Positions 34,525 to 43,918 of a stretch of DNA of 64,000 nucleotides are shown here, piece by piece. The DNA is taken from assembly GCA_051960855.1 (NCBI GenBank), contig JBQCDV010000207.1:1-64000 (forward strand), in the 5' to 3' direction. The notes beneath the pieces are model-generated. The model was not told where the DNA came from. It ran no database searches and was given only the letters and a program-made list of their open reading frames with translations. The DNA is from JBQCDV01 sp051960855 (GTDB lineage Bacteria; Actinomycetota; Actinomycetes; JAJZTN01). The first letter of the stretch is position 1. Every line of letters starts with the position of its first letter. Made by a program: the position numbers and the translations under genes.

Positions 34525-35562
34525 CTAGCGCCAGGTCCCGTCTGCCGTTAGCGGATCCCCCGCCCACGCCTCGATGAGGCGGCGCGCAATGGAGATCGAC
34601 GGGGGCAGCCGCAGCTCGCCGGAGGCGAGTGCGGCCTCGAGCTCGCCGTGGTCGAACCACCGGGCCTCGGCGATCTCGACCCCGTCGACGCGCGGCTCCT
34701 CCCCCTCGACGCGGGCGACGAACCCGAGCATGAGTGAGGACGGGAACGGCCACGGCTGGCTGCCGACGTAGCGGACCTCGCGGACCGTGAGGCCGACCTC
34801 CTCGGCCACCTCCCGAGCAACGGCTCGCTCCAGGCTCTCCCCCGGCTCGACAAAACCGGCCAGGGTCGAGAACCGTCGCTCCGGCCACGACGCCTGCCTG
34901 CCCAGGAGCAGCCGGTCGCTCTCGTCGACGACGGTCATGATCACTGCCGGGTCCGTGCGCGGATAGTGCTCCGTGGCGTCCTTCGGGCACCGGCGCACCG
35001 TCCCGGCCAGGACCGGCTCGGTGGGTGCGCCGCAGCGCGGGCAGTGGGTGTGGCTGCGGTGCCACGCCGCGAGCGCGACGGCATGCACGACCAGCCCCGC
35101 CTCCAGGTCATCGAGCACCGCCCCCACGTCGCGCAGGCCCGCCCAGCGCACGTGGCCGGCCGCCACTCCGGGAAACTCCCGAACGACGCTGCTCGCCGCC
35201 GCGCCGTCGTCGACACCCGATCCGTCCGCGGTCGTCGCGGCCCTGGCCGCCACACCACCGGCGTCGAGGTCCAGCGCGGCGAAGTAGGTGGTCTCGCCCA
35301 TCCGCCCGAGGTAGGCGACGACCACGCCGGGCGATCCCGCTCCGTCTGAGACCGAAAGCGGCACCTGCGTCGCCGGCAGGAGGACCAGCCGGCCGTCGTC
35401 GTCCACCGGGACCTGGCCGTCGTGAACGACGAGGACACGCCCGGTGGCGGCCCACTGGCGTGCGAGCCACTCCGGGTCGCCACGGTGGTCGGCGTCGCGG
35501 TCGACGACCGCCCGGGAGAGCGCGAGGTCGATCAGCGGCTGCTGGTCATCGATGGAGGGCAC
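34525..35562 (-). CDS. nudC: NADH/NAD-cap pyrophosphatase NudC
   Basis: The 345-aa protein has the NUDIX box GFVEPGESLERAVAREVAEEVG and the downstream NudC-specific SQPWPFPSSLM. The zinc-ribbon has CPRC and then a single CPKD, so the fourth Cys ligand is an Asp. NudC splits NAD(H) into AMP and NMN(H) and removes NAD caps from RNA. The GTG start is at 35562. It stands alone between a converging mycoredoxin gene and a divergent EEP gene. Confidence 0.9.
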   Translation of the reverse strand: MPSIDDQQPLIDLALSRAVVDRDADHRGDPEWLARQWAATGRVLVVHDGQVPVDDDGRLVLLPATQVPLSVSDGAGSPGVVVAYLGRMGETTYFAALDLDAGGVAARAATTADGSGVDDGAAASSVVREFPGVAAGHVRWAGLRDVGAVLDDLEAGLVVHAVALAAWHRSHTHCPRCGAPTEPVLAGTVRRCPKDATEHYPRTDPAVIMTVVDESDRLLLGRQASWPERRFSTLAGFVEPGESLERAVAREVAEEVGLTVREVRYVGSQPWPFPSSLMLGFVARVEGEEPRVDGVEIAEARWFDHGELEAALASGELRLPPSISIARRLIEAWAGDPLTADGTWR

Positions 35563-35619
35563 CCCTCGACACTAGGTCCCGAATCGCCGGTGCTCGCCAC
35601 AGCCCCTAGCGTCGACCCC

Positions 35620-36459
35620 GTGCGACTGGTCACCGCGAACCTCCTCAGCGGCAGGGCCCTCGGCCCGCGAGACGGCGACCGGTCCTCCCCCGGAGCCGAC
35701 CTCGCGGGCCGCTCGACTCCCGATCAGCTGCGCTCGGCGATGCGACAACTAAGGGACGACCTCGAGCCCGACATCGTGGCCCTGCAGGAGGTCGACTGCC
35801 ACGCGGAGCGGTCCGGAGGGGTCGACCAGGCAGCCCTCGCCAGTGAGCAGCTGGGCCTGCCACATCAGCGCTTCGCGGCTGCCGTCATCGGAACTCCCGA
35901 CGGGTCGCGGTCATCGTGGCGCGCGGCCACGAACGCCGACGAGCCCGTAGGGGGCGCCAACGGCCTCGCCTCGTACGGCGTCGCGCTGCTCAGCCGCTGG
36001 CCGGTGACGGACTGGCGCGTGCTGCGGCTGCGCGGCGCGCCGGTCTCGGTGCCGATTCCGCTGCCGGCGGGGCAGGGGTGGCTCCGGGTCGCGGACGAGC
36101 CCCGCGTGGTTCTCGCCGCGACCGTGCGCACGCCAGGCGCGGAGGTAACGGTGGCATGCACCCATCTGTCCTTCGTCCCGGGCTGGCAGATGTGGCAGCT
36201 GAAGCGGGCGGTCTCCTGGCTGGGCGACGCACCGGGTCCCCGGCTGCTCCTCGGCGACCTCAACCTGCCCGGACGGTTCGCGGCAGGGGTCTCTCGCTGG
36301 CGGTCCCTGGGCTCGGCGGCCACCTTCCCGGCGGCGGCGCCGCGGCTGCAGCTCGACCACATGCTCACCGACGCGCCGCAGCTGACCGCTGCGTCGTTCG
36401 GGAGCTACACGATGACCGTGTCCGACCACCGCGCCCTGGTCGCCGAGATCGGCTGGTAG
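35620..36459 (+). CDS. Endonuclease/exonuclease/phosphatase (EEP) family protein
   Basis: The 279-aa protein has the EEP fold: VRLVTANLLSGR (metal Asn), VALQEVDCHAE (catalytic Glu), an ACTHLSFVPGWQ segment, LLLGDLNLPG (Asp/Asn) and VSDHRALVAEI (final Asp-His pair). Members hydrolyse phosphodiester bonds in nucleic acids or lipids, so the substrate is open. No signal peptide is seen. The GTG 35620 start is chosen from the first conserved strand. It is divergent from nudC, and an 8-bp hairpin (36462-36481) follows it. Confidence 0.83.
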   Translation: MRLVTANLLSGRALGPRDGDRSSPGADLAGRSTPDQLRSAMRQLRDDLEPDIVALQEVDCHAERSGGVDQAALASEQLGLPHQRFAAAVIGTPDGSRSSWRAATNADEPVGGANGLASYGVALLSRWPVTDWRVLRLRGAPVSVPIPLPAGQGWLRVADEPRVVLAATVRTPGAEVTVACTHLSFVPGWQMWQLKRAVSWLGDAPGPRLLLGDLNLPGRFAAGVSRWRSLGSAATFPAAAPRLQLDHMLTDAPQLTAASFGSYTMTVSDHRALVAEIGW

Positions 36460-36461
36460 CC

Positions 36462-36481
36462 GACGTCGCGCCTGCGACGTC
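36462..36481. terminator. 8-bp hairpin after the EEP gene
   Basis: GACGTCGC (36462-36469) pairs perfectly with GCGACGTC (36474-36481) around a 4-nt loop, directly after the stop codon. It overlaps the upstream region of deoD, so it may weaken read-through between the two genes. Confidence 0.45.
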
Positions 36482-36496
36482 TGTGAGGATGCGTGC

Positions 36497-37222
36497 GTGA
36501 GCACGCACATCGGCGCCCGTGCCGGCGACATCGCCCCCAACGTCCTGCTGCCCGGGGACCCCCTGCGCGCGAAGTGGATCGCGGAGACGTTCCTCGAGGA
36601 CCCGGCGTGCTACTCGACGGTCCGCAACATGCTCGGCTACACCGGGAGCTTCCGCGGCACCCCGGTGTCGGTGCAGGGGACGGGCATGGGGCAGCCGTCG
36701 CTTGCCATCTACGTGCACGAGCTGCTCGCGGAGTACGGCGTCAGGCGGCTCATCCGCGTCGGCTCGTGCGGTGCCCTGGCGCAGAGCCTTCGCTTGCGCG
36801 ACGTGATCGTGGCGACCAGCGCCTCGACCGACTCCGCCATCAACCGCCACCGCTTCGAGGGGGTCGACTTCGCACCGACGGCGGACTTCGGGCTGCTGCG
36901 CGCCGCAGTCGAGGCGGCGGAGGCGGCGGGGCAGCCCGTCACGGTCGGCCCGGTCGCCTCCTGGGACAGCTTCTACAGCGACCGTCCGGAGCTGCTGCAG
37001 CGGCTCGGCGAGTACGGCGTGCTGGCCGTGGAGATGGAGACGGCGGCTCTCTACACGCTCGCCGCCAAGCACCGTGCCGCTGCCGTCTCGCTGCTCACCG
37101 TCAGCGACTCGCTGGTGTCGGGCGAGGAGACCAGCGCCCACGAGCGAGAGCAAACCTTCGCCGACATGGTGCACGTCGCACTCGAGGCGGTCGTCGCACA
37201 TGCCGCACAGGTCCGAGGCTGA
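36497..37222 (+). CDS. deoD: Purine-nucleoside phosphorylase DeoD
   Basis: The 241-aa protein is the hexameric DeoD type: LLPGDPLRAKWIAETFL at the N-terminus, RVGSCGALAQSL for phosphate, VEMETAALYTLA for the ribose site and TVSDSLVSGEETS with the catalytic Asp. It cleaves purine nucleosides with phosphate to release the base and ribose 1-phosphate. The GTG start is at 36497. It lies 37 bp after the EEP gene, and both could belong to nucleotide salvage. Confidence 0.92.
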   Translation: MSTHIGARAGDIAPNVLLPGDPLRAKWIAETFLEDPACYSTVRNMLGYTGSFRGTPVSVQGTGMGQPSLAIYVHELLAEYGVRRLIRVGSCGALAQSLRLRDVIVATSASTDSAINRHRFEGVDFAPTADFGLLRAAVEAAEAAGQPVTVGPVASWDSFYSDRPELLQRLGEYGVLAVEMETAALYTLAAKHRAAAVSLLTVSDSLVSGEETSAHEREQTFADMVHVALEAVVAHAAQVRG

Positions 37223-37258
37223 GCCGGCGACCGTCAGGCTAGGACATCGCGCCAGTTG

Positions 37259-40200
37259 TCAGGTGCGAGCTGCTCCGGAGAAGAGCGCCTTGAGCTCGCT
37301 GACGTCGGGCAGCTCCGTCGGCCGCCACGTCTCGCCAGTCGCCGCGTAGTAGAGCGCCACGCGCACCGTCTCCATGGGAACGCCGTGCAGTCGTGACCAC
37401 GCGAGCCGGTAGAGCGCGAGCTGTGCCACGTGCGACTTTTCGTCGCGATGACGCGAACCAGTCTTCCAGTCAACGATCTCCACCTCGCCGGCTCGGCCCG
37501 GCACCGCGAAGACAGCGTCGATACGGCCACGCACGACCACGTCGCCCATCGGTGTCTCGAAGGGCACCTCGACGCCCAGCGGCAGCCGCGTCGCCCACTC
37601 GCTCGCGAGGAAGGTCGATTTGAGCTGCTCGAGTTCGGGCTCGGGCACGAGCTCGTCGAGCTCGTCGAGATCCAGCAGTGCCGCATCAGCGAAGTGCTGC
37701 TCGACCCACGCATGGAAGGACGTGCCCCGGCGGGCGCCCCGGGCCGGTGGCCGTGGGACGGGCCGCCGCAGCTCGAGCAGGAACGACTGTGGGTCGTCGC
37801 GGTAGTCGACGACGGCCGACACCGACAGCGACGGCGGCAGCCGCCTGTCCGCACCTGCGCTGCCCTCGCCACGTTCGGCGCGTTCCCGCAGCAGCGCGTC
37901 GAGGTCCGCGGTCCACCTCGTCTCTGGCGGCTGTGGGGGCGCGTCTATGTCGCCGGCGAGCGCTTCTCGAGCGGCGAGGACGCGCTGGGCAGCGGCCTGC
38001 CGTCCGGCCCGGCGGGGACCGAGGGGATCCAGGGGCCAGGAGACGCGGCGCTGTCCCAGCTCCTCGGGGCGGGGCGACTCGTCGTCGACCCAGACCGCCA
38101 CCTCGACCCCGGGCACGGCGATGCTCGTCGCCTGCGCCGTGGCGTCCTCAGTCGGCCGTGCCGCGACCGAGGCCATCTCCTCGAGGAAGCGTGACACCGT
38201 GCGGGGCCGTTTCGCTTCGCTCCAGAGGTGGGCGCTGGCTAGCAGCACCTCGCGCGCCCTGGTGACCGCGACATAGGCCAGGCGCCGCTCGTCGCGGACC
38301 TGGTGCGCCCCACTGTCAGAGCGGAACGTGGCGAGGGCGTCCCGGAGCTCCTCCTGCGACTCGGCCTCGCGCCAGCGCCACTCCGGAAGCTCTCCGGCGT
38401 CACCGCGCAGCGGGTAGGGCAGCGGTCCGAGGCCGACGAGCCAGCCTCCGTCGGTGTCCTTCGCCGCAGGGAACTGGCCCTCGACCATTCCGGGCACCGC
38501 CACGACGTCCCATTCCAGCCCCTTGGCCGCGTGCACGGTGAGGACCTGCACGGCCTCCGGGTCGACGGTCACCTCACCTGGCTGCAGCCCGCGCTCCTGC
38601 TCGACGGCCACGTCGAGCCATGCGAGAAACGCCGTCAGCTCGTGGGCAGCCCCGCCCGTCCCGCCAGTCGTTCCGCCGCCGCTGGATGCGGCCGCGTCGA
38701 AGTCGGCGGCGGTCTGCAGGAACGCGTCGAGGTGGACGCGGGCGTCGTCGGGAGGCACACCCGGCCGGGCCGCAACCTCGATGTCGAGGTCCAGCGCCCG
38801 CTCGCACTCCAGCACCAGCTCCGCCAGGAGCAGGGTCGTGCTCAACCGCGAGCGCAGCGCCGCGACGGTGCGCGCCACGTCGCGCAGCCGGCCGCGCGCC
38901 TCCTCGCTGAGGGCAATCGCCCCCGGAAGCGTCGACACGCGCAGCGCCTCCAGCGCGTCGACGATGGACAGCGGCTCCGCCGGCTCCGACGCGGCGAGAG
39001 GGGGCTCTCCGTCGATTCCCGGGCTGTCGCCCTGGGCTGCGCCGACCTGCCTCGCCGCGCCATGGGTCACCGCCGTGGTCAGCTGCCGGGCGAGACGACC
39101 CAGGACATCGAGATCGCGCGGGGCCATGCGCACGCGTGGCCCACTCAGGAGGCGGATGAGCGCGTCACCGCGGGTCGGGTCGGCGACCACCTGCAGCAGC
39201 GCGACGAGCTCGTCGACCTCCGGCACCGACAGCAGGCCGCCGAGACCGACGACCTGCACGGGAAGCCCGCGGGCCTCGAGAGCGTCGACGACCGCAGGGA
39301 ACTGGCTGCGGGCCCGGCACAGAACGGCGCAGCTGCGATGGCCGCCGTCGGGAAGTGCGCGCAGCTGCTCGAGCTGGACCGCTACCCAGGCAGCCTCGTC
39401 GAGGTCGGTCAGCGCACGAGCCAGGCGGACGAGACCCGCTCCAGCTCCGGGCCGCGGCTGCAGCTCGGGAAGTTCCGCCTCAGCGCGCAGCTCCGCGCTG
39501 ACGACATTCGCGATGTCGAGGATGGCGGCGTCGTTGCGCCAGCTGGTCGAGAGCGTGACGACCGGTGCCGGCTCCCCGCCCTCCTCCGGCGCGGTGCGGA
39601 AGACCTGGGGAAAGCGCAGCAGAGCCCCGGCGCTCGCACCGCGCCATCCGTAGATCGACTGGCTCGGGTCGCCCACGGCGGTGACGGGGTGACCCTGACC
39701 GAAGAGCGAGGACAGCAGCAGCAGCTGGGCGTGGCTGGTGTCCTGGAACTCGTCCAGCAGCACCACCCGATGGCGCGCCCTCGCGGCGGCGACCACTTCC
39801 GGGAAGCGGGAGGCGAGCTGGGCGGCCAGGGCCATCTGGTCGCCGAAGTCGAGCAGCCCGCGGTGGCGCTTGACCTCCGCGTAGCGCCGCACCAGCGGAA
39901 TCAGCTCGCGCCGCCCACGCAGCACGCTCAGCGCCTTCGCCACGTCCGCGAACGGAGCGCCGGGCGCGGCCTGCCCGACCTTGCGCGGCAGCACCTCGAC
40001 CTCCCTCAGCAGCTGCTCGAGCCAGCCCTCGACGTCCTCGAGGGCGACCAGGTGCTCCGCGCACTCGGCTGCGAGGGCCAGCACGGCGTCGATGACAGTG
40101 CTGACGGCGGCCGTGACCGAGGGCAGATCGTCGGTCCAGTGCTCGACGACGCCAGCTGCCAGCTGCCAGCCGGCGGCCTCGGTGAGCAACCGGGCGTCCG

Positions 40201-40672
40201 GCTCGACACTGAGGCGCAGGCCGTGCTCCTTGACCAGCGCGCCGGCGAAGCCGTGGTAGGTCGAGACCTCGGCACCGGCAGCGAGGCCGTCGGCGGCGGC
40301 GAGCCCGAGACGCCCCAGCCCCCGAAGTCGGCGACGGATCCGGGCGCTGAGCTCGGTGGCGGCCTTGCGGGTGAACGTCAGCCCGAGGACGGCGTCAGGC
40401 TCGACGAGGCCGTTGGCGACCAGCCACACGACACGCCCGGCCATCGTCTCGGTCTTGCCGGAGCCCGCGCCCGCGACCACGAGGGCCGGGCCGAGTCCGA
40501 GCTCGATGACGGCGACCTGCTCGTCGGTGGGAGCGGGGAGCCCGAGGGCGGCTGCCACGGCCTCCGCACTCCAGAGGGTGCCGTCTGTGCCATCCCTGCC
40601 ACCACCGCTACTGCCACCGCTGCTGCCGTTGCTGCCGCCGGCCGCGGCGTGCCACCTCGCGTCGGCGGTCAT
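37259..40672 (-). CDS. adnB: AdnB-type helicase-nuclease subunit
   Basis: The 1137-aa protein has an SF1A helicase core (Walker A VAGAGSGKTETM, LDEFQDTSH, GDPSQSIYGWRGA, LTVHAAKGLEWDVVAVPG) and a C-terminal RecB-like nuclease with VEIVDWKTGSRHRDEK. AdnAB is the actinobacterial enzyme that resects double-strand breaks for recombination. The LLDFGDQMALA segment after motif I is typical of this group. An N-terminal Gly/Ser-rich stretch (GGSNGSSGGSSGGG) is low complexity. The ATG overlaps the adnA stop by 4 bp (ATGA), so both subunits are co-translated. Confidence 0.93.
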   Translation of the reverse strand: MTADARWHAAAGGSNGSSGGSSGGGRDGTDGTLWSAEAVAAALGLPAPTDEQVAVIELGLGPALVVAGAGSGKTETMAGRVVWLVANGLVEPDAVLGLTFTRKAATELSARIRRRLRGLGRLGLAAADGLAAGAEVSTYHGFAGALVKEHGLRLSVEPDARLLTEAAGWQLAAGVVEHWTDDLPSVTAAVSTVIDAVLALAAECAEHLVALEDVEGWLEQLLREVEVLPRKVGQAAPGAPFADVAKALSVLRGRRELIPLVRRYAEVKRHRGLLDFGDQMALAAQLASRFPEVVAAARARHRVVLLDEFQDTSHAQLLLLSSLFGQGHPVTAVGDPSQSIYGWRGASAGALLRFPQVFRTAPEEGGEPAPVVTLSTSWRNDAAILDIANVVSAELRAEAELPELQPRPGAGAGLVRLARALTDLDEAAWVAVQLEQLRALPDGGHRSCAVLCRARSQFPAVVDALEARGLPVQVVGLGGLLSVPEVDELVALLQVVADPTRGDALIRLLSGPRVRMAPRDLDVLGRLARQLTTAVTHGAARQVGAAQGDSPGIDGEPPLAASEPAEPLSIVDALEALRVSTLPGAIALSEEARGRLRDVARTVAALRSRLSTTLLLAELVLECERALDLDIEVAARPGVPPDDARVHLDAFLQTAADFDAAASSGGGTTGGTGGAAHELTAFLAWLDVAVEQERGLQPGEVTVDPEAVQVLTVHAAKGLEWDVVAVPGMVEGQFPAAKDTDGGWLVGLGPLPYPLRGDAGELPEWRWREAESQEELRDALATFRSDSGAHQVRDERRLAYVAVTRAREVLLASAHLWSEAKRPRTVSRFLEEMASVAARPTEDATAQATSIAVPGVEVAVWVDDESPRPEELGQRRVSWPLDPLGPRRAGRQAAAQRVLAAREALAGDIDAPPQPPETRWTADLDALLRERAERGEGSAGADRRLPPSLSVSAVVDYRDDPQSFLLELRRPVPRPPARGARRGTSFHAWVEQHFADAALLDLDELDELVPEPELEQLKSTFLASEWATRLPLGVEVPFETPMGDVVVRGRIDAVFAVPGRAGEVEIVDWKTGSRHRDEKSHVAQLALYRLAWSRLHGVPMETVRVALYYAATGETWRPTELPDVSELKALFSGAART

Positions 40673-43600
40673 CTGGTGCGCTGCCCGTCGAGAGGGCACG
40701 AACGGCGCACCGGGCAGGTGCGGCAGTGCGTGCCCTGGGCTGCCTCGAACTCCGCCGCCGCCATGCCCTCCGCGGCGGTCGTCAGCATGGTCTCGGCCCA
40801 CAACGGGTCCTCGGAGTCCGCCAGTGCCTCCTGCCGCTGCTCGTCGACACGCTTGGTAGCGCCGAGCTGGACCAGCAGGCCGCCGCCCGCTCCCGCGTCA
40901 TGGCCCTCGACGCCACCGCGCTCGATCGCCAGCTGGTAGACCCCCAGCTGCGGGTGCTGCGGCAGCTCCTCGGGCCGCGGCTTGTGCTTGCCCGTCTTGA
41001 GGTCCACGACGACCAGGCGACCATCGCCGTCGCGCTCGAGCCGGTCGGCGCGGCCCACGACGCGCACCGGGTGGGTCTCGGAGGCGATGACGACCTCGAC
41101 CTCCACCTCGACGCCGACGAGAGCACGGGAGGTGCTGCGCTGGTAGTCCGCCAGCTTGCCGAGCATCTCCTCGGCCTGCTGGCGCACGAGTCGGGAGCGC
41201 CAGCTCGTCGGCAGGTCGAGCTCGTGCCACCGCTCGTCGAGCCGGGCGAGCATCGCCGCCAGATCGCCGCCCTGCGGCAGCTCGGCGGCGATCTCGTGCA
41301 CGAGCGTGCCGAGCGTCTGCGACGTGCTGTCAGCGCGTCGCCCTCCGCTGGTCTCGAGGTGCCAGCGCAGCGGGCAGGTGAGGAAGGACTCGACGCGGGA
41401 GGGCGACACCCGCACCTCCTCCCCCGGCGACCGCAGCGGCTCCACCGAGCTCAGCGGCAGGAGCCCGTGCCAGCTCCGGGGGTCCGCGCCGCGGATGCCG
41501 AGGGCGGCGAGCCGCGCGAGCTCGCGAGCCGCCGCTTCCGCCTCGTCCTCGGGTCCGGAGACCACGGCCTGCCGCAGCTCGGCCACGACGGCGGGCAGGG
41601 TGAGCTGGCGCGGGGCGACCGTGCAGCGTCGTTCGTCGGTTGCGCCTTCGGGGTCGAGGACGTCGAGGAAGACCGATGGCTCGTGGTCGTCGTCAGCAAC
41701 CGCCGTGACCAGGAGGTCGCATCGGGGCCGGGTGACCGCCAGGTAGAGCAGGCGCAGCTCCTCGCGGCGCAGGGCCGCCACCGCGTCGCGCGGCGCGAGC
41801 GCCGGACGCCCGGCGAGGACGTCGACCAGGCGGTCGGCGCCCAGCAACGTCCCCCGGACCCGCAGGTCGGGCCACACCCCTTCCTGCATCCCAGCGAGGG
41901 CCACGACGTCCCACTCGCGCCCGGCGGCTTCGTGGACGGTAAGCACGTCGACCTGCTCGCTGGCCACGCCCGTCGCACGCAGGGTGTCGGCCCGGACCTG
42001 GGCGGAGGAGACCGTCTCGATCAGCTCGGCGACACCGGCCCCGCCGTCGGCGGCACGCGCGGCGAGGGCGAACAGTGCCATCACCGCATCCAGGTCGCGG
42101 TCGGCACGGGCGCCGTCCATCCCGCCGCGCAGCGCCCGCTCCTGCCACCGACCCGCGACGCCACTGGCGTCCCACACCGCCCACAGCAGGGACTCCGCGC
42201 TGAGATCGTCAGCGCGAGCGGCCCTGCGGCCGGCAGCGAGGATCCGTCGCAGCCGCACCTCGGGCGCCCGGTCTCGGCGGTCGCCGCCAGCCCACCAGCT
42301 CGCGTCCTGCGCCGCCGGGAGCCGGGGCAGCAGCCGCCGCAGCTGCACCGGGTCCACCCCGACCAGAGGCCCGGCGAGCAGGGCGCCCAGCGCGGCGGTG
42401 TCGAGAAGCTCGGGCTGCAGGCAGACCTGCATCGCGGTCACCAGGGCGGCGACGGCGCGCTCCTGAGCCAGCGGAAGGTCGCCTGCAGTGCCGCGCACCG
42501 GTACCCCCGCGCTGGCGAGCAGGCGACGCAGCTCCTCCGCGCGGCCGCGGGTGCGGGTGAGCACGGCCAGCCGCGACCACGGCGTGCCGCGGTGCAGGTG
42601 CTCCTGGCGCAGCCGCGTGGCGAGGAAGGTCGCCTCCCGCGCCGGAGAAGCCAGGACGTGGACCTCAGCGCCGCTCACGTGCTCCCTGCTGACCTCCCCG
42701 GCCGCAGCGACCTTCCCGGCCGAGTGGAGCTCTGCGGCTGGGTCGACCTCCCCGGCCGCCGGCCGCAGGACGCGTCGGTGCGTGCCGCTTCCGGGCAGCA
42801 GGCGGCCGACCCGCTCGGCCGCGCTCAGGAGTGAGGCGCCGCGACGCCAGCTCGTGGTGAGGACCGTCGTCTCCGCCGCGCGGCCGCCCGGGCGACGGAA
42901 CACGTCGGGGAACTCCGCCAGGCGTTGGACGTCAGCGCCGCGGAACGTCTGCACCGTGACGTCGGGGTCACCGGCCACGACGACGTCAGCGTGTCGGGCC
43001 AGCAGGAGCAGCAGTCGCTCGTGGTCTGGGTCGGCCTCGTGGTAGTCGTCGACGAGCACCAGCCGCCACGGGAGCGCGACCTCGCCAGTCTCGAGCACGG
43101 CCACGGCGGCCGCGATGAGGCCTGCTGGGTCGCGCGCTCCCGGCTCCCGCAGCTCCAGGACGTCGAGGTACTCCCGCCAGAGCCCCCCGGCCGCCACCCA
43201 GGCGGGCTCGTCGTGCCGCAGACCCAGCTCACGCAGGTCCTCCGGCTCCAGGCCACGCTCGGTCGCCCGCGCGAAGAGGTCGCGCAGCTGGGTGCGGAAG
43301 GTCCGGGTCGGCAGCGCGTCGGCGCACTCGGCGGGCCACACCACGGCGCCGCCCTCGCCTGCCCGGTGCCCCTCGAGCAGCTCGCGCAGCATGCGGTCCT
43401 GCTCGGGGGCGGACACCAGCCGGGGCGCGGGCGCTCCCGTGAGCAGCGCGTGGCGGCGCAGCAGCCCGAAGGCGAGCGAGTGCATGGTGCGAGCGGCGGG
43501 CTCGCGCATGGTGCGTCGCAGCCTGCGGGAGAGCCGCTCGCGCAGGTCGTCCGCGCGACGTCGCGAGGCGGCCAGCACCAGCAGCTCGTCGGGGTCGAGC

Positions 43601-43806
43601 CCAGCGGCCACCCGACGCGCGGCGAGCTCGACGAGGAGGCTGGTCTTGCCTGTGCCAGGAGCGCCGATGATGCGGTGCGCGCCGACGCCCGCGGGGAGGC
43701 AGGCGACGATCTCGGCGGGATCGAAGAGCCCGAGCTGGGCGGCCTCGGAGGCAGCGGCGGGGGCGGCGGTGCCGGCGGTGCTGGCAGGAGGAGCAGTCGT
43801 CGTCAT
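40669..43806 (-). CDS. adnA: AdnA-type helicase-nuclease subunit with Fe-S nuclease
   Basis: The 1045-aa protein begins with an SF1 helicase module (Walker A IIGAPGTGKTSLL) and ends with a nuclease domain. The nuclease has RLVVVDLKTGKHKPR plus a single Cys in FLTCPLRWHLET and a CxxCx5C cluster (CRTCPVRRSC), which together suggest a 4Fe-4S staple as in AddB. Length and order (adnA before adnB) agree with the mycobacterial pair. The ATG is at 43806. A moeZ terminator hairpin lies just upstream. Confidence 0.92.
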   Translation of the reverse strand: MTTTAPPASTAGTAAPAAASEAAQLGLFDPAEIVACLPAGVGAHRIIGAPGTGKTSLLVELAARRVAAGLDPDELLVLAASRRRADDLRERLSRRLRRTMREPAARTMHSLAFGLLRRHALLTGAPAPRLVSAPEQDRMLRELLEGHRAGEGGAVVWPAECADALPTRTFRTQLRDLFARATERGLEPEDLRELGLRHDEPAWVAAGGLWREYLDVLELREPGARDPAGLIAAAVAVLETGEVALPWRLVLVDDYHEADPDHERLLLLLARHADVVVAGDPDVTVQTFRGADVQRLAEFPDVFRRPGGRAAETTVLTTSWRRGASLLSAAERVGRLLPGSGTHRRVLRPAAGEVDPAAELHSAGKVAAAGEVSREHVSGAEVHVLASPAREATFLATRLRQEHLHRGTPWSRLAVLTRTRGRAEELRRLLASAGVPVRGTAGDLPLAQERAVAALVTAMQVCLQPELLDTAALGALLAGPLVGVDPVQLRRLLPRLPAAQDASWWAGGDRRDRAPEVRLRRILAAGRRAARADDLSAESLLWAVWDASGVAGRWQERALRGGMDGARADRDLDAVMALFALAARAADGGAGVAELIETVSSAQVRADTLRATGVASEQVDVLTVHEAAGREWDVVALAGMQEGVWPDLRVRGTLLGADRLVDVLAGRPALAPRDAVAALRREELRLLYLAVTRPRCDLLVTAVADDDHEPSVFLDVLDPEGATDERRCTVAPRQLTLPAVVAELRQAVVSGPEDEAEAAARELARLAALGIRGADPRSWHGLLPLSSVEPLRSPGEEVRVSPSRVESFLTCPLRWHLETSGGRRADSTSQTLGTLVHEIAAELPQGGDLAAMLARLDERWHELDLPTSWRSRLVRQQAEEMLGKLADYQRSTSRALVGVEVEVEVVIASETHPVRVVGRADRLERDGDGRLVVVDLKTGKHKPRPEELPQHPQLGVYQLAIERGGVEGHDAGAGGGLLVQLGATKRVDEQRQEALADSEDPLWAETMLTTAAEGMAAAEFEAAQGTHCRTCPVRRSCPLDGQRTR

Positions 43807-43852
43807 GTCCCTGGCATTCGACCACGGCCCACTGACAGAGTCCGGAGACGAC

Positions 43853-43883
43853 ACGGGGCCACCCCGGGAAGGGGTGGCCCCGT
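43853..43883. terminator. 13-bp hairpin between moeZ and adnA
   Basis: ACGGGGCCACCCC (43853-43865) pairs perfectly with GGGGTGGCCCCGT (43871-43883) around loop GGGAA. It lies in the 112-bp gap on the minus strand and probably ends the moeZ transcript. The 3' side is modestly T-rich. Confidence 0.65.
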
Positions 43884-43918
43884 CGATGGCTCGCGGTGTG
43901 AGGCGGCGGCTGTGCCTG

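Noticed and set aside
38303..40939. 878-codon plus-strand frame opposite adnB
   Set aside because: It is antisense to complete helicase and nuclease motifs and has no protein character of its own.
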